NCBI GenBank assembly: GCA_041639705.1
Contig: JBEQBT010000126.1
Location: 1 to 9,410, forward strand
Direction: 5' to 3'
From: JARDZI01 sp041639705
GTDB lineage: Bacteria > Bacillota > Clostridia > Clostridiales > Caloramatoraceae
DNA: 9,410 bases
The notes beneath the pieces are model-generated. The model had not been told where the DNA came from. It saw only the letters and a program-made list of their open reading frames with translations, and ran no database searches. The first letter of the stretch is position 1, and each line of letters opens with the position of its first letter. A program made the position numbers and the translations under genes. This document shows, in pieces, positions 1 through 6,242 of this stretch.

Positions 1-347
1 CTGATGAGGCTGCTGAAAGGATTAAGGAATTGTTTCAATCTGATGAAAAGCCCTCTGCGGTGTTCGCGTGTAATGATGTTATGGCAGTTGGAGTAATGGG
101 AGCTTGTGGTGATATAGGTTTAAAGGTTCCACAGGATATATCAGTTATAGGTTCTGACAATACTCTTCTTTCAAAGATATCCTATCCTAAGCTAACGACT
201 ATTGATTTGAAAATGGATAAGGTAGGCAAAAAAGCGGCTGAAGAGATGTTAAATATGATTGAGAATAAAACAGATTACAGGATAAAGGTGGTTTTAAACA
301 CAAGCCTTGTGATTAGAGATAGTTGTTTTCAGGTTAGCAATCAATAA
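1..347 (+). CDS. LacI/GalR-family transcriptional regulator, C-terminal part (5' end outside window)
   Basis: The reading frame is open from base 3 to the TAA at 345-347, giving the last 114 residues of a protein whose start lies left of the window. It is the C-terminal half of the periplasmic-binding-protein-like effector domain of LacI/GalR regulators. The stretch VFACNDVMAVGVMGA matches the family's 'aCNDxxAxGxxxA' motif. After it comes VPQDISVIGSDN, where most relatives have GFDN or GYDN, and then PKLTTIDLKMDKVGKKAAEEML, the usual 'P.LTTi....G..A...L' ending. The helix-turn-helix half is not visible. Its position 241 bp upstream of galK, with LacI-type palindromes between them, suggests a galactose-operon regulator (GalR-like). 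The effector sugar cannot be read from this fragment. No strong terminator follows the gene. Confidence 0.9.
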   Translation, partial: DEAAERIKELFQSDEKPSAVFACNDVMAVGVMGACGDIGLKVPQDISVIGSDNTLLSKISYPKLTTIDLKMDKVGKKAAEEMLNMIENKTDYRIKVVLNTSLVIRDSCFQVSNQ

Positions 348-371
348 TCCATTAGATTTTATCTTTTTTTC

Positions 372-400
372 TGGACATTTAATATAAGAAATATTACAAT
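372..400 (+). promoter_or_regulatory. Candidate galKT promoter P1
   Basis: A -35 box TGGACA (372-377) and a -10 box TACAAT (395-400) are separated by exactly 17 bp, each one or two bases from the sigma-A consensus. A start site would fall near 407, inside the perfect palindrome at 406-421, so a bound LacI-type repressor would block initiation. An overlapping TATAAT at 400-405 has no -35 at correct spacing. The resulting leader to the galK ATG would be about 180 nt. Confidence 0.55.
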
Positions 401-405
401 ATAAT

Positions 406-421
406 AAGAAAACGTTTTCTT
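406..421 (+). promoter_or_regulatory. Operator-like palindrome O1 (LacI family/cre-like)
   Basis: The 16-base AAGAAAACGTTTTCTT is a perfect inverted repeat centred on CpG. This is the usual form of LacI/GalR-family and CcpA (cre) sites. It sits on the predicted start of promoter P1. Sequence alone cannot separate a dedicated GalR operator from a CcpA site. The neighbouring LacI-family gene makes local control likely. Confidence 0.65.
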
Positions 422-428
422 TTGAAAT

Positions 429-440
429 GAAAACGTTCTT
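429..440 (+). promoter_or_regulatory. Operator-like half-perfect site O2
   Basis: GAAAACGTTCTT repeats the left half and core of O1 exactly but has a degenerate right half. Its centre is 21 bp from that of O1, about two helical turns, so dimers bound at O1 and O2 would lie on the same face of the DNA. Confidence 0.45.
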
Positions 441-448
441 AATTTTCT

Positions 449-476
449 TTGAATAGAAAAGGTTTTCTAATAAAAT
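449..476 (+). promoter_or_regulatory. Candidate galKT promoter P2 with embedded operator-like palindrome O3
   Basis: A -35 TTGAAT (449-454) and a -10 TAAAAT (471-476) are 16 bp apart. The spacer is almost filled by the near-palindrome TAGAAAAGGTTTTCTA (454-469), whose halves match perfectly except for the central GG. An operator between -35 and -10 is a classic repression arrangement. O3 has GG where O1 has CG, so it may bind more weakly or a different protein. The remaining leader (477-588) has only a small 5-bp hairpin (ATAAG/CTTAT, 520-534) and no recognised riboswitch. Confidence 0.45.
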
Positions 477-588
477 GATTTACGATTTCAGTGATTAGTG
501 ACTTACAACCACCACTTTAATAAGTTGCGCTTATGAGAGGATAGAGGGCTTATTGCTAGGAATTATTAAATTTTAGGGGTGCATATTT

Positions 589-1752
589 ATGAAAGATGTT
601 TTGTTAAAGGATTTTGAAAATGTGTTTAATACTACTGAGAAAGCACAGCTATTTTTTGCACCAGGGCGTGTAAATTTAATAGGTGAGCATACTGATTATA
701 ATGGGGGTCATGTTTTTCCGTGTGCTCTCACCTTTGGAACTTACGCAGCTGTTAGAAGAATTGATGAACCTATTATTAGAATGTATTCGAAAAACTTTGA
801 AAGCCTTGGTATCATAGAGTTCAGTTTGAAAAACCTTAAATACGAAGTTGAACATAAGTGGGCAAATTACCCAAAGGGAGTGATCTATAATTTTATTAAG
901 AAGGACTTCATAATTAATAATGGCTTTGAAATTTTATACTTTGGGAATATACCAAATGGGGCAGGTTTATCATCTTCTGCTTCAATAGAAATGGTAACTG
1001 CTGTTCTTTTGAAGAATTTATTTAATTTTGATATAGATATGATTGGAATAGTAAGGCTTTGTCAGGATGCTGAAAATAATTTTATAGGTGTAAACTGTGG
1101 AATTATGGATCAATTTGCCATAGGTATGGGTAAAAAAGACCATGCAATACTATTAGATACCAATACACTAAAATATGAGTATGTTAAAATTGCACTTGAT
1201 AATGCTTCAATAGTCATAGCTAATACAAATAAGAGTAGAGGTCTTTCAGACTCGAAATATAATAAGAGAAGAGCACAGTGCGAAAGTGCACTAAAGGATT
1301 TGCAGAAAAAACTTAATATTCATTCCCTCGGAGAGATGAATGAGAGCCAATTTGAAAGTAACAAACATCTAATAGAGAGTGAAATTAATATTAAAAGGGC
1401 TAAGCATGCAGTTTATGAGAATAGAAGGACAATTGAAGCAGTTGAAGCACTAAGAAAAAACGACTTTGCTACATTTGGAAGATTAATGAATGAGTCCCAT
1501 ATATCCCTTAGAGATGATTATGAAGTTACTGGTCAAGAATTAGATACCCTGGTAGAGCTTGCATGGAAGCAGAAGGGGGTACTAGGTTCAAGAATGACAG
1601 GTGCTGGTTTTGGTGGATGCACTGTAAGTATAGTAAATAATGATGATATAGAAGAATTTATTAAGAATGTTGGAGATAAGTATGCAGAGAGAATAGGACA
1701 TACTGCAAGCTTCTATGTGGCACAGATAGGTAATGGTGCAGGAAAGCTATAG
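589..1752 (+). CDS. galK: Galactokinase GalK (EC 2.7.1.6)
   Basis: This enzyme phosphorylates alpha-D-galactose with ATP to galactose 1-phosphate, the first committed Leloir step, in the cytoplasm. All three GHMP-kinase signatures are present. The galactokinase signature PGRVNLIGEHTDYNGG is at residues 25-40 and includes the transition-state Arg27 and the sugar-binding EHTD. The ATP loop PNGAGLSSSAS is at 122-132. The C-terminal TGAGFGGC is at 337-344. The catalytic-base Asp lies in CGIMDQFA (Asp174). Its 387 residues are normal for the family. The ATG at 589 is set by an AGGGGTG Shine-Dalgarno sequence ending 7 nt upstream. galT follows after 46 bp on the same strand, so the two form one operon. 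Control is probably by the operators at 406-469. No missing key residue was seen. Confidence 0.97.
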   Translation: MKDVLLKDFENVFNTTEKAQLFFAPGRVNLIGEHTDYNGGHVFPCALTFGTYAAVRRIDEPIIRMYSKNFESLGIIEFSLKNLKYEVEHKWANYPKGVIYNFIKKDFIINNGFEILYFGNIPNGAGLSSSASIEMVTAVLLKNLFNFDIDMIGIVRLCQDAENNFIGVNCGIMDQFAIGMGKKDHAILLDTNTLKYEYVKIALDNASIVIANTNKSRGLSDSKYNKRRAQCESALKDLQKKLNIHSLGEMNESQFESNKHLIESEINIKRAKHAVYENRRTIEAVEALRKNDFATFGRLMNESHISLRDDYEVTGQELDTLVELAWKQKGVLGSRMTGAGFGGCTVSIVNNDDIEEFIKNVGDKYAERIGHTASFYVAQIGNGAGKL

Positions 1753-1798
1753 TATAAGGTCAAAAGCCATGAAAATATAATAGAAATAGGGTGATAGA

Positions 1799-3307
1799 GT
1801 GGATATTTCATATGAAATTGAAAGGCTTATTCAATATGGACTTTATAAAGGACTTATAAACCAATATGATATTATTTATACTAGAAACAGGATATTAGAG
1901 TTTCTTAATTTGAATGAAATGGATGAGGTTAGGGTAGAGGATGAAAAATTAGAGTCACCTAAGCTGATTCTTGAAAATATAATGGACTGGGCTTTCAAAA
2001 ATGCCAAGCTTGAAGGTGATGATATAACATCTAAGGATTTGTTTGATACAAAGCTTATGGCGTGTATTACACCTATGCCTTCAGAAATAATAAATAATTT
2101 TAATAGATTACATGATATAGACAGTGCAAAAGCAACTGATTATTATTACGATTTAAGTAAAAATACAAATTACATTAGAACAGATAGAATAGAACGGGAT
2201 TTAAAATGGAAAACTTCAACTCCCTATGGATATCTAGATATTACTATAAATCTTTCAAAGCCTGAAAAGGATCCAAAAGCAATCGCTGCAGCAAAAAATA
2301 CGCTATCAAGTTCCTATCCAAAATGCCTTTTATGTAAGGAAAATGAAGGATATGCAGGCCGACTCAACCACCCTGGAAGGGGGAACCATAGAATTATTCC
2401 TTTAACATTAAATAATGAGAGATGGTATCTTCAGTACTCACCATATTCCTATTATAATGAACACTGTATTGTGTTAAAGGGTGAACATGTGCCAATGAAG
2501 ATATGTAAAGAAACCTTTATAAGGCTTATGGATTTTGTGGAGCAGTTTCCCCATTATTTTATAGGTTCAAATGCAGATTTGCCTATTGTGGGAGGTTCAA
2601 TATTGTCCCATGATCATTTTCAAGGTGGAAAATATGAATTTGCAATGGCAAATGCAGAAATTGATAAAGAGTTTGCAATAGACAAAATTAAAGGTGTAAA
2701 TGTTGGCAGAGTAAAGTGGCCAATGTCAGTTGTTAGGCTTGAAGGCAGGGATAAAAACCATGTTGTTGAAGCTGCAGAATATATTAAGGAGAAATGGGAT
2801 AACTATTCAGATGAAACTATAGGAATAATTTCACAGTCGAATGGAATTCCTCATAATACAGTAACACCAATAGCAAGGATGAAAAATAAAAAGTTCCAAA
2901 TGGATTTAGTATTAAGAAACAATAGAACATCTGCGGAATATCAATATGGAATATTTCACCCACACAGGGATCTCCATCATATAAAAAAGGAGAATATAGG
3001 ATTAATTGAGGTTATGGGACTTGCAGTTTTGCCAGCAAGGTTAAATAGAGAATTGAAAAAGCTTAAAGATTATTTAATTGACAGAGACAGGATTAATGAA
3101 ATAGATAAGGATGAAGAAATGATAAAGCACAGGTCATGGTGTATTGAGCTTTTAAATAAATATCCAACTATTTTTGAAGCCGAAGTGGATGAAATTATAA
3201 AAAGTGAAGTAGGACTGGTATTTCTAAAGGTTTTGGAGGATTCAGGTGTGTTTAAAAGGGATAAAGAGGGAACCATGGCATTTGATAGGTTTATGAATTC
3301 ACTTTAA
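1799..3307 (+). CDS. galT: Galactose-1-phosphate uridylyltransferase, class II (EC 2.7.7.12)
   Basis: GalT transfers UMP from UDP-glucose to galactose 1-phosphate, giving UDP-galactose and glucose 1-phosphate, the step after GalK. At 502 residues it matches the long Firmicute class II GalT (about 490-510), not the roughly 350-residue E. coli type. The active-site motif SHDHFQGG gives H271-x-H273-x-Q275; the second His is the expected uridylylated nucleophile. A Cys pair C176-x2-C179 is also visible. Other family-like segments are LNHPGRGNHRIIPL, YFIGSNADLPIVGGSILSHDHF and FHPHRDLHHIKKENIGLIEVMGLAVLPARL. The start is a GTG at 1799, with AGGG at 1788-1791 placed 7 nt upstream; no in-frame ATG is better supported. 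galE is absent from the window, and no terminator with a T-run follows directly. Confidence 0.96.
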   Translation: MDISYEIERLIQYGLYKGLINQYDIIYTRNRILEFLNLNEMDEVRVEDEKLESPKLILENIMDWAFKNAKLEGDDITSKDLFDTKLMACITPMPSEIINNFNRLHDIDSAKATDYYYDLSKNTNYIRTDRIERDLKWKTSTPYGYLDITINLSKPEKDPKAIAAAKNTLSSSYPKCLLCKENEGYAGRLNHPGRGNHRIIPLTLNNERWYLQYSPYSYYNEHCIVLKGEHVPMKICKETFIRLMDFVEQFPHYFIGSNADLPIVGGSILSHDHFQGGKYEFAMANAEIDKEFAIDKIKGVNVGRVKWPMSVVRLEGRDKNHVVEAAEYIKEKWDNYSDETIGIISQSNGIPHNTVTPIARMKNKKFQMDLVLRNNRTSAEYQYGIFHPHRDLHHIKKENIGLIEVMGLAVLPARLNRELKKLKDYLIDRDRINEIDKDEEMIKHRSWCIELLNKYPTIFEAEVDEIIKSEVGLVFLKVLEDSGVFKRDKEGTMAFDRFMNSL

Positions 3308-3320
3308 GTTTATGCTAGCT

Positions 3321-3470
3321 GTCATTGCTATGAAAGTCTGGCTTTGTCATCCTGAACGCAGTGAAGGATCTTTCCAATATGCATATAAGATCCTTCACTA
3401 TGTTCAGGTTGCCACTGCCGCTGGCAGTTGCTTTCATAGTAATGACAAGAGAAGGCTTTCATAGTAATTG
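3321..3470. repeat. Nested inverted-repeat (REP/MITE-like) element
   Basis: Two stems are nested. The outer arms 3321-3336 and 3431-3446 (GTCATTGCTATGAAAG and CTTTCATAGTAATGAC) pair over 16 bp with one G-U. The inner arms 3351-3372 and 3387-3408 pair over 22 bp with one G-U and one C-A mismatch, around a 14-nt loop containing ATATGCATAT. A third small hairpin, ACTGCC-GCT-GGCAGT (3414-3428), sits in the right flank. The outer right arm is partly repeated directly (CTTTCATAGTAAT at 3431-3443 and 3456-3468). The inner arm's TGTCATCCTGAACG...GAAGGATC resembles, from memory, a repeat scattered in many bacterial genomes (TGTCATTCTGAGCGAAGCGAAGAATC type). There is no ORF and no T-run, so a canonical terminator role is not supported. 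It may still stabilise or insulate the galKT mRNA 3' end. Confidence 0.8.
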
Positions 3471-3505
3471 CCGATGAGAGTATGTAATGTTATTAACAGG
3501 ACATA

Positions 3506-3532
3506 TATAATTATTATTTCAACTGGAGGCGG
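3506..3532 (+). promoter_or_regulatory. Possible -10 box and ribosome binding site of the hydrolase operon
   Basis: A perfect TATAAT (3506-3511) lies 29 bp before the DUF2961 start codon, and GGAGGCGG (3525-3532) is the ribosome binding site. No convincing -35 is found at 16-18 bp (TGTAAT at 3483-3488 is poor), and there is no LacI-type palindrome here. The promoter may need an activator, or transcription may read through from galT. Confidence 0.35.
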
Positions 3533-3539
3533 ATAAATA

Positions 3540-4616
3540 ATGGATATGTTTATGGAAGGTTTATATTTACCTCAAAAGGGGCGCACCCGTTCCATCTCTG
3601 CTGAAAACTTCAAGGGGGAAAAGGGAAAGGGTGGAATGGCAGTAGAGGGAGTAGGTGCTTATAATTCACGTGAATTAGGACAGGGCTGGAAGGTGTCACC
3701 AGCAATTTTTATAAAGCCTGAAACAACAGTAACAATTGCGGAAATAGAAGGTTCAGGTGAGATTAGACATATGTGGTTTACATGTGATCCGAAATACTGG
3801 CGTTCCTTGATATTTAGAATTTATTGGGATGGAGAAGAAAATCCTTCTGTTGAGGTTCCACTGGGAGATTTTTTCTGTAATGGATGGTGTGAGCATTCTA
3901 ATGTAAACTCCATTCCCATATGTGTAAATCCTTCAGGGGGATTCAATAGTTACTGGCCTATGCCATTTAAAAAAACTGCAAGGATAACAATAGAACATAA
4001 TGGTGCCTATAAAGATAATAAGGATGTAATGTTCTTCTATCAGATTACATGGCAGGAACAGGCTATAGATGATAATGCATTGTACTTCCATTCAGAATGG
4101 AGACGTAGGAACCCTACAGAGTATAAAGAGGAATATACTGTTGTAGATGAAATTAAGGGACAGGGTAAATATGTAGGAACATATATTGCATGGCAAGCCA
4201 ACAGCAGCGGCTGGTGGGGAGAGGGAGAAATGAAGTTTTTCATAGATGGTGACAGGGAATATCCTACTATTTGCGGCACAGGTACTGAGGATTATGTAGG
4301 AGGTGCATGGTGCTTCGATGAGGGACGGGGAGAATATTCAACCTATTCCACTCCATTTTTAGGCTTTCATCAGGTTATTAAGCCTGATGGAATGTATAGG
4401 GCTAATTTGCGTATGGGAATGTATAGGTGGCATATTCTTGATGCCATTTCATTTGATGAAGACTTAAGGGTAACCTTGCAGCTTTTAGGATGGCGCTCAG
4501 GTGCTAGGCTTTTACCCCTAAAGGATGATATTTCAACAGTGGCATACTGGTATCAAAGTGAACCACATGTTGAATTTAAAGCTTTACCAGGGGCAAATGA
4601 ATTAGAGGTTATATAA
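3540..4616 (+). CDS. DUF2961 family protein, predicted GH172 glycoside hydrolase
   Basis: This 358-residue protein has the typical DUF2961 layout. The N-terminal SRSISAENxxGxKGxGG-like segment is at about residues 17-33 (RSISAENFKGEKGKGG). GSGEIRHMWFT is at 71-81, GTGTEDYVGGAWCF at about 246-259 and GWRSGARLLP from 317. DUF2961 proteins form a jelly-roll fold. Characterised members define GH172 and include difructose-dianhydride I synthase/hydrolase and exo-acting D-arabinofuranosidases. GH172 uses two Glu residues; E250 in GTED and E74 in GSGE are conserved-looking candidates here, which is inference. There is no signal peptide or membrane segment, so it is cytoplasmic. The ATG at 3540 is preferred over those at 3546 and 3552 because of GGAGGCGG just upstream. 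It is the first gene of an operon with a GH43 and a GH52-like protein, which favours a furanosidase acting on imported hemicellulose-type oligosaccharides. The substrate is unknown. Confidence 0.85.
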   Translation: MDMFMEGLYLPQKGRTRSISAENFKGEKGKGGMAVEGVGAYNSRELGQGWKVSPAIFIKPETTVTIAEIEGSGEIRHMWFTCDPKYWRSLIFRIYWDGEENPSVEVPLGDFFCNGWCEHSNVNSIPICVNPSGGFNSYWPMPFKKTARITIEHNGAYKDNKDVMFFYQITWQEQAIDDNALYFHSEWRRRNPTEYKEEYTVVDEIKGQGKYVGTYIAWQANSSGWWGEGEMKFFIDGDREYPTICGTGTEDYVGGAWCFDEGRGEYSTYSTPFLGFHQVIKPDGMYRANLRMGMYRWHILDAISFDEDLRVTLQLLGWRSGARLLPLKDDISTVAYWYQSEPHVEFKALPGANELEVI

Positions 4617-4632
4617 GGAAAGAAGGTAAAAC

Positions 4633-6222
4633 ATGATGCAAATAGTGAATCCTATTTTGAAAGGTTTTAATCCTGATCCTTCCATATTACGTGTAGGTGA
4701 TGATTATTATATAGCTACATCAACCTTTGAATGGTTTCCAGGGGTGCAAATTCATCATTCAAGGGATTTAAAAAACTGGAGATTGATTGGGAGACCTCTT
4801 AACAGAACTTCTCAGCTAAATATGATTGGTAATCCTATTTCATGTGGGGTGTGGGCACCATGTCTTACATATGATAAGGGTACATATTATCTGGTATACA
4901 CTGATGTAAAGAGTTTTGCTTCAAATTATAAGGATACACATAATTATCTGGTAACTTCAAAGTACATATTAGGTGATTGGTCAGAACCTGTGTACTTAAA
5001 CAGTAGTGGATTTGATCCCTCAATGTTCCATGACGATGATGGACGCAAGTGGATTATTCAAATGCAGTGGGATCATCGAGTAATGCCAGGTGGAAAGTCC
5101 AGGCATAAGTGTTTAATTGTACAGGAATATTCTGAGAAGGAGAAAAAATTAATTGGTGGGGTTACCAGGATATATGATGGTACTTCCCTTGCTACAATAG
5201 AAGCACCTCATATTTATAAAAAGGATGGATGGTATTATGTGATTTGTGCCGAGGGCGGTACATGGCATGACCATGCAGTTACTGTGGCTCGTTCAAGAAA
5301 TATTTTGGGACCATTTGATACTGACCCTAAAAATCCAATGTTAACTTCTGCAAATGATCCTCTAAATCCTATTCAAAAAGCAGGACATGCATCTACTGTG
5401 AAAACACAAAATGGTGAATGGTATATGGTTCATTTATGTGGACGTCCAATTCCAAACAAAGGGAGATGCACATTAGGACGTGAAACTTCAATACAGAAAT
5501 TAAAATGGGAGGATGGGTGGATTCGTCTTGCCCATGGAGGTAATAATCCTGAATTAGTGGTGAATGGCCCAGAATTAGAAGAACATCCCTGGGAAGAACA
5601 ACCAGTTCGAGATGATTTTAATGATGAAAAATTAAACATAAACTGGCAAACTTTAAGAATTCCCCTAGGAGAGGATATATTAACTCTAAAAGAACGACCA
5701 GGTTTTTTAAGATTGTATGGTCATGAATCCTTGAGAAGTCACCATACCCAGGCCTTAATCGCCAGGAGGTGGCAGTCATTTAAGTTTACTGCACAAACCA
5801 GCATTGAGTTTGAGCCTGATACATATCAACAGATGGCTGGACTTGTATGTATGTACGATACTGAGAATTACTACTATCTTAGGGTTTCATGTAATGACAT
5901 TGGTGAAAAGGTACTTGGAATTATGAAAGCAGAAAATAATGCATATAGTGAGCCTGTTGGAGGAATATCTGAAACAAATATTACTGGATGGGGAGCTATT
6001 CATTTACGAGTGGATGTAGAATATGACCGTATGCAGTTTTCATATTCAAAGGATGGAGTTAATTGGGACAACATAGGCAGGGTACTTGATGCTTCCATAC
6101 TATCGGATGAAACCTGTAGAAATGGATTGTTTACTGGTGCTTTTGTAGGACTGTGCTGCCAGGACTTTTCAGGAAGAGGGCAGCGTGCAGATTTTGATTA
6201 TTTTGATTATATTGAACACTAA
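4633..6222 (+). CDS. GH43 beta-xylosidase / alpha-L-arabinofuranosidase with C-terminal beta-sandwich domain
   Basis: This is a 529-residue protein with the two-domain layout and length (about 530-540) of XynB-type GH43 enzymes. They invert and cleave xylose or arabinose from the non-reducing end of oligosaccharides. The five-bladed propeller occupies about residues 5-310 and starts NPILKGFNPDPSIL, with catalytic base Asp15. The pKa-modulating Asp128 is in GFDPSMFHDDDG, and the acid Glu190 is in IEAPHIYKKDGWYYV. H252 (KAGHAST) and R271 (CGRP) are also family residues. From about 325 to the end is the concanavalin-like C-terminal domain (RDDFND...NINWQTLRIP), which closes the active site in this subfamily. 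There is no signal peptide, so it is intracellular. Start: ATG at 4633 or 4636, both served by AAGGAAAGAAGG. It lies 16 bp after the DUF2961 gene. Beta-xylosidase is the best guess; arabinofuranosidase activity is possible. Confidence 0.93.
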   Translation: MMQIVNPILKGFNPDPSILRVGDDYYIATSTFEWFPGVQIHHSRDLKNWRLIGRPLNRTSQLNMIGNPISCGVWAPCLTYDKGTYYLVYTDVKSFASNYKDTHNYLVTSKYILGDWSEPVYLNSSGFDPSMFHDDDGRKWIIQMQWDHRVMPGGKSRHKCLIVQEYSEKEKKLIGGVTRIYDGTSLATIEAPHIYKKDGWYYVICAEGGTWHDHAVTVARSRNILGPFDTDPKNPMLTSANDPLNPIQKAGHASTVKTQNGEWYMVHLCGRPIPNKGRCTLGRETSIQKLKWEDGWIRLAHGGNNPELVVNGPELEEHPWEEQPVRDDFNDEKLNINWQTLRIPLGEDILTLKERPGFLRLYGHESLRSHHTQALIARRWQSFKFTAQTSIEFEPDTYQQMAGLVCMYDTENYYYLRVSCNDIGEKVLGIMKAENNAYSEPVGGISETNITGWGAIHLRVDVEYDRMQFSYSKDGVNWDNIGRVLDASILSDETCRNGLFTGAFVGLCCQDFSGRGQRADFDYFDYIEH

Positions 6223-6242
6223 ATTACGAGGAGTGGTTTATT

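Noticed and set aside
3070..3276. Minus-strand open frame of 68 codons inside galT
   Set aside because: It is fully inside a well-supported gene, is low-complexity (rich in Ser, Ile and Leu), and shows no ribosome binding site or family motif.
3351..3408. Inner 22-bp hairpin as the galT terminator
   Set aside because: Neither arm is followed by a run of T on the plus or minus strand; the sequence after it is CAGGTTGCC-type. It was recorded as a repeat element instead.
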